Assembly: GCA_018340805.1 (NCBI GenBank) | Contig: JACMZG010001913.1 | Coordinates: forward strand, 20,369,197-20,433,196 | From: Microvelia longipes | Taxonomy: Eukaryota > Arthropoda > Insecta > Hemiptera > Veliidae | Direction: 5' to 3' | Length of the DNA: 64,000 nt | Shown: in pieces, positions 11,601 to 20,839 of the stretch | Numbering within the stretch: position 1 is the first letter of the stretch | Layout of the letters: each line of letters begins with the position of its first letter | Program-made: the position numbers and the translations under genes | The notes under the pieces: model-generated | Seen by the model: only the letters and a program-made list of their open reading frames with translations | Databases searched by the model: none | What the model was told of the DNA's origin: nothing

Positions 11601-13002
11601 GCTGATCAGCACCAATAGCATTAAGTCCAATAGCCGCTCTCTCTGCAACAGACAGCTTAGAATTATCTTCCTTAGATTTATCATCACTACCAGGAGACTT
11701 TCCGTCACTACTAGGAGACCTAGATGTGCTAGGGTCATATCCATGAAGAAGTGAATGATGACGTCCTCGACAAAACTTGCAAGTAAACTTTGAAGTGCAG
11801 TTTGTTGAATTATGGCTGGAAAATAAACAATTGCGACAGCCATCCCAAGATCGTAACATTCTATGTCTATCTGCCACTGAGGCACCACAAAATTTCACAC
11901 AATTTGCTATAGTGTGTGGACCTTTGCACACAAAGCACTGTTGAGGCTTTCGATAAGGACTAGCAGAAGAATTATAAGTTGATTCTCTATTATCAGTTTT
12001 ACCAGAACTATTCATTAGCAGAGATGATTTACCGGGTGTAGAATGTTTTCCATGCCACAGTTTTGTCTGAGATTTTCCATCGCCTTTGTCCGAAGAGCTA
12101 ATAGAACCAGTCCTACGGCAAGTTCAGCTGCATTACATCTGGACCTAAGATAATCGATCAATTTGTCAAAAGTAGGAAACTTGTCCCGATTTTGAAGTTC
12201 AAATTGCTCCCTAGTCATAGGGTCCAGACACCTATTTGCTATATGAAAATAGAGAAATTCTTCTCGATTAGCAATTTCAATTAATTTGAAAGCAGAAATA
12301 TTTTCTGAAAGTGCAGTAATTAACTGTGTTAGAGTAGCAGCATTGGGTTTAGATGGTAGAGGCTTTATATCTAAAAGTCTATCTAAATATGATGCAGCTA
12401 TGAGACGCTTATTGTCATACTGCTTCTCTAGAGCAGCCCAAGCAAGATTAAAATTATCTGAAGTTACATTATACTTGGCGATAACAGCTAAGGCAGGACC
12501 TTCCAATGCATCAAGTAAATAATGAAATTTTTTAATGTTAGGCAGAGAAGTATCATCAGTGACTAAGCTAACAAATGTGTCTTTAAAGCGAGGCCATTTT
12601 GTTCGATCACCATCAAATTTAGGGAACTGAATAGTAGGCAAATTTGAAGTAACATTAGATACCACAACAGTAGTGTTGTCAGAAACTCGTGATGGACCAG
12701 GAGTGTCACGAGCATCAATCATAGTTAAATAACCCATGGCTTTCGTGGAAATATCTTTTAACAGTGTTCCGTTGAAACTGATCAATATTGGAGAGAACAG
12801 TTTTATTTTCTTCATCAACATACAAAGACAAGTCGTTGTAAATAGTTTCATAAGTTGAAAACGTTTCTTTGATGTTGCACATCATTCCACGGAATAACCA
12901 GACCTCATTTGGGTCATCTTTCGCTTTTTTCCCTTGATCTCGTACTTCCCTGAGATCTTCCAATAACCTAGTCATCTGAGTACGCATAGTCTGAGGATCC
13001 AT
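11533..13002 (-). pseudogene. BEL/Pao gag
   Basis: Gag starts at ATG 13000-13002 (MDPQTMRTQMTRLL). This frame runs to about 12720, then the protein continues in the frame of 12015-12851, which has KFDGDRTKWPRFKDTF and a long helical DUF1759-type part. Another shift leads into the frame 11533-12015, with zinc-binding runs CFVCKGPHTIANC and CKFCRGRHHS. Gag forms the particle and binds element RNA. At least two frame changes make it nonfunctional, unless some are assembly errors. The start choice rests on the position of this Met, shortly after a non-coding leader. Confidence 0.88.
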
Positions 13003-13864
13003 ACTGATAAAGAAAGAAAAAAAAATAAAATAAAATCTGATGTAGCAAATCAAACCTTAAAATATAAATAAATATAACAACAGCTCTCCAAAAAACAACC
13101 AAAGAATAAATAGGATAATGACTAGTAAGTAAATCAAAATTATACTAAATAATAAATAAACAAAACAACAGACTAGTCTAAGTATCACAGGTTTGACAAA
13201 AGTATCCAAATAAACCAAAAAATCAGCTAAATTATAACTCTTATGGGCCAAATAGCACCAATAAGCCAATATAAAATCAAATAAATCAGTTAAAAACTGA
13301 CAAAAGCACATGCAAAGAAAAATAAATTACAATTAACGACAAAATAAATAATATTTTACCATAAAATGATTGACAAATAAATAATATGTACACCAAGTAC
13401 ATAAGCTAATACAGTATTCCAAATAATAATAAATATCTCTAAACAGCAAACCAAATGAGATATGAAACTACTTATACAGTATATAAACAATAAGTCCAAA
13501 ATGACTACCGCAAACCAAAATGAATATATACTGTAAAGCAAAAAACTGATTTTGTACAGCTGAGGTGATGTCCAAACAGAAAATCAAAATATCACCAACT
13601 GAAAGTACCAAAAATATCAACTGTACCTGCAATAGTAAAATTCAGCACAAATTTTACAATAACTGAAAAACTCAACCAATTGAGCACCAAAATATTCAAA
13701 GCACGACGGAGTGGGACGTCTGTACCTGAAAAACCGCTAAACCAAATAAGAAAACAAGTAACGACACAATACATCCAATTTTAAAGATAAAAAATATCCT
13801 GAAAATAATAAAACAAATAAATAAAAATAAGAAGACAACTGTAATCTAGGGGGCAAATAATTAT

Positions 13865-13882
13865 CCGGCTCGAAGCCGACCA
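13865..13882 (-). promoter_or_regulatory. Candidate tRNA primer-binding site of the BEL/Pao element
   Basis: The minus strand reads TGGTCGGCTTCGAGCCGG, starting with TGG as primer sites do. Its complement CCGGCTCGAAG-CCGACCA resembles the 3' end of insect tRNA-Tyr (CCGGCTCGAAGGACCA) with a small internal change. Position is right: upstream of gag, with a presumed LTR beyond. Confidence 0.4.
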
Positions 13883-13885
13883 ACA

Positions 13886-15400
13886 TGTAGGTGCACTAGG
13901 GGTGTAAGGCCCTTATAGTGACATCCTATCTAACAGCAAACCAAAATATAAAGCTAAATATCGAAGGACCACTCCTGCCAAAGTAGGAGACTGAAAAAAG
14001 GTAGGGTATGAAACGGAATAATAAGAATAATGAAAGGTGGAGTTAAGATGGTCTACTTAACTCCTCAAATAAATTATAATGAATAAATAAATACAAATTA
14101 ATATAATATAACATGCAAATTAAGAGGAATAAATAATATAATATTTGATTAATAATTAAAGTAATTTAAGTTTCATGCACTAAATTTGGTTAAACTACTG
14201 CTACAATTAATTAATACTACAAATGTAAGTAAAGAGTTAATAAAGTTAATTACAGTGAAGCATTACCTTGCATTGCAGAGCTATAGAAATTATAAAAAAT
14301 GTACAGAAAGCAACATCTCAAAGCCACATCTTAAGTCTAGGTAGGTAAGTACTTATAGTATCAGAGCTTAATTCTACAAAATATTTCCCACAGGGATCCC
14401 AGGGACCAATATGATAATAAAGCAAAATTAGACTAAATAAATAACAGATTTAAAAATGGTAAAGCATAACATGAAAATAAAGTAAATTTAAAGACTAAGC
14501 AAAGCCTGTTCAGAGATCAAGTAATTTAGATCATTAAATACATAAAATAAATAAAGCTTATAAAATTGATTATAATCCAGAGATCACAGCTAAAAGATTG
14601 AAGAAAATGGTGAAATAGTATGCAAGTAAAGCAGTATGAAGAGCTCCAAGCTGATCACAGTTACTGATCAGCCAAGTGGTCTCAGCCAGTAGGCAGTTAA
14701 AGCACAGAAAAGAGGTATATCTAATCTTACCCCAAAGTTATATAAGTCCAAATGTAATTGGTTAACCAACTTTAGCACAAAACTACACATAAAACTGATT
14801 TAAAACTATTATTTTAACTATAAATGTACGATCGTACTTGTTTCTTTAATACAGCTAAATTCCCACTAAAATTTAGAAGTTCGTTTTTTCTTAGCTATTT
14901 AAATTGACCAATGAGAATGAAGCAGAGGTGCGGTAACAGCGTTTCGGTCTAACGAATCACGCATTTGTTGCACTAGAGACGTGATGAAGAAGAATATCAG
15001 CAAAGAAGCACACTGAAGATCAGGAAGAAATAAACATAAAAACAAAAACATGGTCGTAGCTTCAGCATTAATTTGGCTATTTCCAATAAAATTAAATAAA
15101 ATAAATAATCATTCTGTAGTTTTCTGTAAATTTCATTTCTGTAGTTAAAGTAAGATTGAAGTTGTGAAGTGATGTGACGCTATGTAGATAAGGAGAAAAT
15201 AAGAGTGCCGTGATAACACAATGTAAAAAACGTACTTAAATCTAAATTATAATAAATAAAGCAAGCAGGTAAGCAAGTTCAAAATTAAAGCTAAGCAAAA
15301 AAACCAAGTGCAGAAATGAAATAAATAACAATAAAAAGTAAAAAACATGCATAACTAATAATAATAAGGAGAGGAGGGAGGGGAAAGTAAGGAGCCTTAA
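13886..15400. other. Probable 5' LTR of the BEL element and flanking AT-rich sequence
   Basis: No ORF of interest. The LTR of the BEL element should begin next to 13883, but its far edge cannot be found without the partner LTR. Somewhere before 15400 sequence passes into host or other repeat DNA and then into the viral insertion. The short minus-strand frames at 13057-13774 lie in the leader and are noise. Confidence 0.4.
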
Positions 15401-15587
15401 CAACCGATTATGATTACGACAAATAAAGAAGTATTTCCAAATAATGAAACTTTTAACTGTCGACTATTTAAATATGAGTGGAATGAATGTAAACTTCTAC
15501 AATCATACGATAAATGTATTCACCCAATGGCTTTGTACGCATTATTTAAGGAATTTGGATTAATAAATGAAATAACACATGTATAAT
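15401..15587 (+). pseudogene. Densovirus NS1-like C-terminal fragment
   Basis: The plus frame is open from 15401 to the stop at 15585-15587. It ends in a segment with a Cys-rich, aromatic composition (EWNECKLL, then HPMALYALFKEFG). Its place, converging on the 3' end of the capsid gene with 60 bases between stops, is where NS1 ends in ambisense densoviruses. The upstream part is lost at the junction with BEL/host sequence. Assignment is by position and general resemblance of the tail, not by a catalytic motif. Confidence 0.65.
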
Positions 15588-15647
15588 AGTTTTAATAATA
15601 TATATTTTTAATTTATAAATACATATAATATTTTATAACATTGGTTG

Positions 15648-17447
15648 TTATTTATCATGTTGGTACTTAGTACATAAAAACCCATTAAATGTCTCAGCGT
15701 TATATTGGACACCAGGGGCCATAGTGTTACCCCATAACTGTTCGCTGTTACTAGCATTGGATTCATAAGGATATAAATATTCTGTATTTAAGGCAATATC
15801 GATTTCAGTTTCGATTTGCCATATGGCGCTAGCATTAACAAAGTCAGGACTTGTATCATTTGGAGTATTACTTTGGACGGCTAATATGCCAAAATGGACA
15901 CTTGGTTGAGCAAGCACTTTATTGTTATTAGCAAAAGTAGTAAAGTTGGTACCCTTTTCTAATAATTGGAAATATGCCGAATTGAACTGATTCAAATTGG
16001 TGTTATTATCACTATGTGAAATATTTAAATCTTCATTACCAATACTGATAGACGCATTGGTCATGTAAGCGTTGCCCGTATAATATTGGACAGTTGTTCT
16101 AGTAGTATCAGCTATAGGATCAATCAGCGGCACTATAGTTTTGCCTTTTATATAACCTACTTTAGGCTTATAAGTATAATTAATACATGGCATGTTTACA
16201 TGTTCCATGAAATTAAATGTAGTAACGTATTGATCCAGTTGTGGCCACCCACTAAGTGAATGTGAATACTTATTATATTGACTACATGAAGGAATCATTA
16301 ATCCCAAATGAAATGGTATAGAACGAATGGCGCCCAAACTGCAAGGAATATCTTTATTGATTATTTCACTATCGACATTTCCTTTAGACTGAATATGACC
16401 ATAGAGTCTAGCAGGCCAATTAACATTTAAATCAACATCTTTAATCTCATTGGTTTTTGATATTACCATTTTATTGGTATCATCTCGTTCAATTTTTCTA
16501 TTTCTAATAACCAATTTATGATTTAAACCTATAGCAGATTGACCAAATACAATTTGCGCATTATTAGCAGACCCTGTTAATGAGGTACCAGTGTCAAAGG
16601 AACATCTTACTCCTTTTGGTGTTATTTTAACACGTACCTCTTTTACATAAGAACCTGGAGGTAAATTTTCATATTCACACTTGGTAATATACGAAGATAA
16701 TAATTCAACAGGGAAACAATGTAAACTTGTCATCATAATATGTGACATATTTTGTTTTTCTTTCGTTCCGAAAGAAAACCCTTTATTACTATTTCCCCAG
16801 GTAGACATTAAACGGGTTTTTCTGTATGTAGTAGTACCTTTACGGGGGAATGAACTTCGCATTAACTGAGGTCCGGGTGCACCGCTAACCTGTAGTCCAG
16901 AACCGGATCCTGTGAGATTTCCACTTTCATTTGCAGAGCGAGGTTTTCGTGCCAAACCACTATCGATTTCATCCATGACCTGATTTAAAGTTGTATCGCC
17001 AAACCCTTGAGAGTTATCATCTGTATTGTCAAACATATCTCGATCACTTGAATTAATTTTTGATTTTTTTGATTTCGATGCTCCTAATTTCGATATGCTC
17101 AATCGCTTTCTTTTTTGTGTACCGCTTCCACTGCCTGAAGCCGTACCGATAGACATCCGTTTATATTGAGGATATATAACACCAAATACCTTTTCAAATA
17201 AATATTTCACTTCCAAGCCACTAGCACCAAGTAACGAATGCCAATTACCAGTGGTTTTAAAATCCTGAATAAACGACTTGATCGCTGTTAAATCTGCCTC
17301 TTGAATATCAGAGTCCTTTAAGGCTTGACTATATTTAATATCATGAATCCGTGCTATGTAATCGTCGGTGTCAACGGGTGTACCGGCTTGTATACTATTT
17401 CCGGGACCTAAATAATGATGTCCAGGTAGAACAAAATCAAAAGGCAT
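15648..17447 (-). CDS. VP: Densovirus capsid protein VP with phospholipase A2 motif (intact ORF)
   Basis: This 599-codon ORF encodes the structural protein of a densovirus. Near the N-terminus is the parvoviral phospholipase A2: the calcium loop YLGPGN at residues 12-17 and the catalytic HDIKY at 35-39. In virus particles this activity lets the genome leave the endosome. A Gly/Ser-rich stretch at about 104-109 and a basic KRKR at 112-115 with a further Lys-rich run could serve nuclear entry. The rest matches a capsid jelly-roll in length. The start is the first Met after a TATA box and near the terminal hairpin. No stop or frame break is present, unusual for an old viral insertion. It may be recent, maintained, or not expressed. 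Confidence 0.9.
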   Translation of the reverse strand: MPFDFVLPGHHYLGPGNSIQAGTPVDTDDYIARIHDIKYSQALKDSDIQEADLTAIKSFIQDFKTTGNWHSLLGASGLEVKYLFEKVFGVIYPQYKRMSIGTASGSGSGTQKRKRLSISKLGASKSKKSKINSSDRDMFDNTDDNSQGFGDTTLNQVMDEIDSGLARKPRSANESGNLTGSGSGLQVSGAPGPQLMRSSFPRKGTTTYRKTRLMSTWGNSNKGFSFGTKEKQNMSHIMMTSLHCFPVELLSSYITKCEYENLPPGSYVKEVRVKITPKGVRCSFDTGTSLTGSANNAQIVFGQSAIGLNHKLVIRNRKIERDDTNKMVISKTNEIKDVDLNVNWPARLYGHIQSKGNVDSEIINKDIPCSLGAIRSIPFHLGLMIPSCSQYNKYSHSLSGWPQLDQYVTTFNFMEHVNMPCINYTYKPKVGYIKGKTIVPLIDPIADTTRTTVQYYTGNAYMTNASISIGNEDLNISHSDNNTNLNQFNSAYFQLLEKGTNFTTFANNNKVLAQPSVHFGILAVQSNTPNDTSPDFVNASAIWQIETEIDIALNTEYLYPYESNASNSEQLWGNTMAPGVQYNAETFNGFLCTKYQHDK

Positions 17448-17474
17448 ACTAACTACGTAACAGCTCCGATGCCC

Positions 17475-17491
17475 TATTTATATATAAAAAC
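17475..17491 (-). promoter_or_regulatory. TATA box of the densovirus VP gene
   Basis: The minus strand has TTTTTATATATAAATAG about 30-45 bases before the VP start codon at 17447, between the terminal hairpin and the gene. Ambisense densoviruses place the VP promoter in this spot. Confidence 0.7.
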
Positions 17492-17520
17492 CACTCCCCT
17501 CCAACTTAATCACTGGGAGC

Positions 17521-17633
17521 TTGTCCCAAACATTTTATGTTTGAGCCCCCAGCACCCGCGCCATCGCCCATTACGCGGCGTGGCGCTGTTCCAGATTCAG
17601 CGCGCCGGCCCTAATTTTAAAATTAGGGCGATG
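17521..17633. repeat. Densovirus terminal hairpin, copy A (one centre orientation, truncated)
   Basis: The left stem strand includes AGCACCCGCGCCATCGCCC (17551-17569). The central segment 17570-17625 contains the GCGGCGTGGCGCTGTTCCAG portion first and the 20-bp palindrome CCCTAATTTTAAAATTAGGG (17609-17628) second. The returning stem stops after CGATG, where sequence jumps into VP coding DNA; the three bases ATG are common to both sides of the junction. GC-rich against an AT-rich genome. Confidence 0.88.
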
Positions 17634-17981
17634 CTCAATCGCTTTCTTTTTTGTGTACCGCTTCCACTGCCTGAAGCCGTACCGATAGACATCCGTTTTA
17701 TTGAGGATATATAACACCAAATACTTTTCAAATAAATATTTCACTTCCAAGCCACTAGCACCAAGTAACGAATGCCAATTACCAGTGGTTTTAAAATCCT
17801 GAATAAACGACTTGATCGCTGTTAAATCTGCCTCTTGAATATCAGAGTCCTTTAAGGCTTGACTATATTTAATATCATGAATCCGTGCTATGTAATCGTC
17901 GGTGTCAACGGGTGTACCGGCTTGTATACTATTTCCGGGACCTAAATAATGATGTCCAGGTAGAACAAAATCAAAAGGCAT
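17634..17981 (-). pseudogene. Partial duplicate of the densovirus VP 5' end
   Basis: This repeats about the first 116 codons of the VP gene at 15648-17447 in the same orientation. It starts at the same ATG (17979-17981) and has the same phospholipase motif. Small deletions near 17700-17730 throw it out of frame after residue 86 (LFEK). It then runs into hairpin copy A. The duplication also includes the promoter (17982-18060). Since the two copies are nearly identical, the event is young or dates from viral replication just before insertion. Confidence 0.9.
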
Positions 17982-18007
17982 ACTAACTACGTAACAGCTC
18001 CGATGCC

Positions 18008-18024
18008 CTATTTATATATAAAAA
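18008..18024 (-). promoter_or_regulatory. Duplicate of the VP TATA box
   Basis: Same TATATATAAATAG run as at 17475-17491, in the duplicated segment upstream of the truncated VP copy. Confidence 0.65.
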
Positions 18025-18060
18025 CCACTCCCCTCCAACTTAATCACTGGGAGCTTGTCC

Positions 18061-18198
18061 CAAACATTTTATGTTTGAGCCCCCAGCACCCGCGCCATCG
18101 CCCTAATTTTAAAATTAGGGCCGGCGCGCTGAATCTGGAACAGCGCCACGCCGCGTAATGGGCGATGGCGCGGGTGCTGGGGTCAAACATAAAATGTT
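18061..18198. repeat. Densovirus terminal hairpin, copy B (opposite centre orientation, complete)
   Basis: The outer arms (about 18061-18103 and 18160-18198) are reverse complements apart from a 2-base deletion. The central segment is the exact reverse complement of that in copy A: the palindrome CCCTAATTTTAAAATTAGGG comes first (18101-18120) and the GGCGCGCTGAATCTGG portion second. This is the flip/flop relation produced by hairpin transfer in parvovirus replication. Symmetry ends at 18198, marking the junction with the NS1-like fragment. Confidence 0.9.
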
Positions 18199-18199
18199 A

Positions 18200-18394
18200 C
18201 ATCACAAAACATCGGCACTGGTTGGATGTCCAACTGCAGTCATGCCAGACGTGGAAGTGGTCAAATCCTGGAACGAGGTGTTTGCTGATGATGATTGTTC
18301 CTTCCCCTCGGTATCCTGATTGCAAGCGTGTAAATCTAGTATGCAACTCATGAAGTTGCTCAGGAGATTCGACTGGGACGATATCATGGACCAT
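18200..18394 (-). pseudogene. Densovirus NS1-like fragment with HUH nuclease motif, overlapping second frame
   Basis: The minus frame from 18394 encodes 65 residues containing HFHVWHDCSW, matching the His-x-His metal-binding motif of the parvoviral NS1 nicking nuclease, followed by CRCF. The frame ends at the hairpin junction, where the stop is created. A second frame (start at 18387, 61 codons, ends 18202) overlaps it fully, as NS2 overlaps NS1 in densoviruses; whether this is the true NS2 is uncertain. Its strand is opposite to the NS1 tail at 15401-15587, so it belongs to an inverted copy of the genome. Confidence 0.6.
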
Positions 18395-18398
18395 TGTT

Positions 18399-19378
18399 TT
18401 GTAATGAATTAAACCAAATAAATGTGGTTAAAGAGTTACTACAAATAGAGTTTGAAATGACTGATTTGCATGATGTACTATTTTTTAGGTCTAAAGCTGC
18501 AACATGACAGAGAAAAGGGAGAACTAGTAATAAGTCAAAAACAATTTATATTAAATCTTTTAAAGAAATTTAATATGGAAGAATGTAATTCAGTAAAAAC
18601 ACCAATGGAAGTTAAACTTGAAATAGATGATAAAGGAATAGTAGGAGATTACCCTTATAGGGAAGCTATAGGTTGTTTAATGTATCTAATGGTCTCATCT
18701 CGGCCTGATTTAAGTAATGTTGTAAATTATTTCAGTCAATTTCAAAGCAGGGCCACAGAATCCCATTGGATTCATCTTAAACGTGTGTTCCGATACTTGA
18801 AAGGAACTATTGATACAGTATTAGTGTATCGGAAGCAAGTAGGGGAAGGAAGTCAGGTTAAGGAGGGGATTCTGCATGGTTATGCGGATGCAGATTGGGG
18901 AAGTGATAGAGAAACACGCAGATCAGTTTCAGGATATGTATTTAAATTATTTGGCAACACTGTTTCTTGGGCAACAAGAAAACAGCAGACCATAGCGCTG
19001 TCTTCAACAGAAGCAGAGTATGTTGCTTTATGCTCAGCTGCCTGTGAAGCAATGAGGCTAAGGAATTTGATATCGGAATTAAAATTTAATTGTAACGAGC
19101 CAACTCTCATATATGAAGATAACCAATCTTGTATTGCAATTGCTGACAGTCCTCGTGAACATCAACGAATGAAACATGTAGACATAAAGTACAGTTTCAT
19201 ACGGGAAGCAATACAGAATAACACCATTACAGTAAAATACAAGCCTTCCGCAGAACAGTTGGCAGATGTATTTACCAAGGCTCTGCCAAAAGAAAAGTTT
19301 CTGAATTTTGTAAGAAGATTAGGGTTATCTCCAAAAGGTCAAGCTGAGGAGGGGCATTGTAAGACAGCTTTACCTTGA
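18399..19378 (+). pseudogene. Copia pol fragment: end of reverse transcriptase and RNase H
   Basis: The opening part (ELLQIEFEMTDL at about 18430-18470) is the reverse transcriptase just after its catalytic YVDD, followed by a one-base frame change near 18470. The ORF at 18470-19378 (302 codons) then has FLGLKLQHD, the RNase H motifs YADADWGSD (residues 138-146), SSTEAEY (178-184), EDNQS (216-220) and HVDIKYSFIRE (from 236). The RNase H domain is complete and open. The missing N-terminus and frame change make the whole inactive. Confidence 0.9.
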
Positions 19379-19431
19379 TATATATTTATATATCAAATGA
19401 CATTTGTCAATTTCATTTTATTTTGTAATCA
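18399..19431 (+). mobile_element. Ty1/Copia retrotransposon, 3' end (pol C-terminus and start of 3' LTR)
   Basis: Coding sequence of a Copia pol starts directly at the densovirus junction and runs to the stop at 19376-19378. A purine run (GAGGAGGGG near 19350) followed by TGTAAGACAG may mark the polypurine tract and the LTR start. The LTR is interrupted at 19431 by a LINE and resumes at about 22428. All upstream domains (gag, protease, integrase, most of the reverse transcriptase) are absent. Confidence 0.85.
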
Positions 19432-19473
19432 CCACCGTTATCAATGCCTTACTTCCCACCGCCCTAGCAAAGA

Positions 19474-20831
19474 CATGAACCCTCCAAATCCTCTAAAATC
19501 CTTAGTCATCCTTCTTTGGAACGCTAACGGAGTTAGCAAACACAGACAAGAACTAAACTTACTTTTACACGAAAAAAGAATAGACGTAGCACTTATTACA
19601 GAAACCCACTTTACATCTAGATCTAATTTTACAATAAAAGACTATATTACTTACCGAACTGACCATCCTGACGATTCTTCACATGGTGGAACTGCTGTGC
19701 TAATTAGAAATAACCTATCACATTACCTAAACCCTTCCTTTCCTACTAATTCAATCCAAAGCACGTGTGTAACACTATCCTCCTCACCTTTTGATTTCAC
19801 TATTTCATCCACATACTGCCCTCCAAACCATAATATATCTAGTTTAGAATTCCAAAACCTCTTCCATTCCTTCGGACCAAAATTCATTTTGTGGAGGTGA
19901 CTTTAATGCAAAGCATCCATACTTTGGCTGCAGAGCTCGCAACAGACGTGGTCCAACTCTTCTATCCGTTGTTCTTCACAAACGCTACCAAGCTCACTCT
20001 CCCAACAAACCTACCTATTGGCCGACAGATTCCAATAAGCTTCCAGACCTGCTTGATTTTTTCATAACCTCACCTATACACAATCTCCACCCAACAGTGC
20101 AATCCCTTCCAGACCTTTCTTCTGACCATAGCCCAGTACTCCTTCAACTAGAACTACCTTACAATGTCAACCCGAAAAAACAGACGTTAATCAACGGAAC
20201 AGTAGACTGGGACTACTTTCGAACACTTATTGACGCCAGAATCCAACTAAACGTACCTCTGAAGACTAAAGAAGACATTGACTTAGCAGTACAAACAATT
20301 ACTGAAACAATACAGACTTCAATTTGGGACTCTACAACGCCTTATAGACACAAAACGGACCACAATACGTACACACCACTACATTTACGCACTTTAATAA
20401 GTCAGAAAAGAAGAGCTAGGGCGAAATGGCAACAATCACGTCTACCAACTGACAAGCAAAATTATAACAAATTAAGACATCAACTTGACTCAGCATTAAC
20501 GGAATACAATCAGAAAGTATTTTCTAACTTCACTGAAAACTTGACAGCAGCTAACAAATCACTATGGGACGCTACTAGACGCATACTAAAACAAAAAACT
20601 ATTCCTTCGCCTATCCGAAAAGCGGACAACTCATGGGCAAAGTCAGATTTGGAGAAAGCTGAAGTTTTCTCCGACTTTCTCACTGAGTTGTTCTCTACTC
20701 ACGATGATATATCCGATCCTCAAGCAACATCCCAAATTGAATCCGACCTTTCTATCCCTCTTCCTCTCTCTCCTCCACCAAAATCCTTCCATCCTTCTGA
20801 CACACAAAACACCACTATTGTGTTTTATTGA
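19474..20831 (+). pseudogene. LINE ORF2, first part: apurinic-type endonuclease
   Basis: The start at 19474 opens with LVILLWNANGVSKHRQEL and contains DVALITETHF, standard Jockey endonuclease features that nick target DNA. A frame change at about 19891 breaks the frame, after which GGDFNAKHP (from 19893) continues the nuclease. The end motif SSDHSPVLLQLE (near 20120) supplies the catalytic Asp-His pair. The frame runs on as the linker to the reverse transcriptase and stops at 20829-20831, near a short palindrome. Confidence 0.88.
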
Positions 20832-20839
20832 TACACAAT

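Larger units (their letters stand above)
10168..13882 (-). mobile_element. Truncated BEL/Pao LTR retrotransposon
   Basis: On the minus strand, in order, are a gag region with the DUF1759-type domain, CCHC-like zinc knuckles, an aspartic protease with DTGS, and a reverse transcriptase with YVDD. This order and the gag type define BEL/Pao. The element is broken by several frame changes and is cut at the gap before RNase H, integrase and 3' LTR. Upstream of gag lies about 850 bp of AT-rich leader and a candidate primer-binding site at 13865-13882. A 5' LTR should lie just beyond, but with no second LTR to compare I cannot set its limits. Confidence 0.9.
15401..18398. other. Endogenous densovirus (parvovirus) insertion, rearranged
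   Basis: In order: the 3' end of an NS1-like ORF (plus), a complete capsid gene (minus) meeting it tail to tail, the capsid promoter, one terminal hairpin, a partial second copy of the capsid 5' end with its promoter, a second terminal hairpin with its centre inverted, and an NS1-like fragment (minus). Tail-to-tail NS and VP genes on opposite strands and a hairpin just upstream of VP match ambisense densoviruses. The left edge is near 15395-15415 and the right edge near 18395-18402, where Copia coding sequence begins. Most of NS is absent. Confidence 0.9.

Noticed and set aside
13057..13774. Three minus-strand ORFs of 60-84 codons rich in Ile, Leu, Tyr and Phe
   Set aside because: AT-driven frames in the leader of the BEL element; they look like membrane proteins only because of base composition.
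16681..16869. 62-codon plus-strand ORF inside VP
   Set aside because: Shadow frame of the capsid gene.
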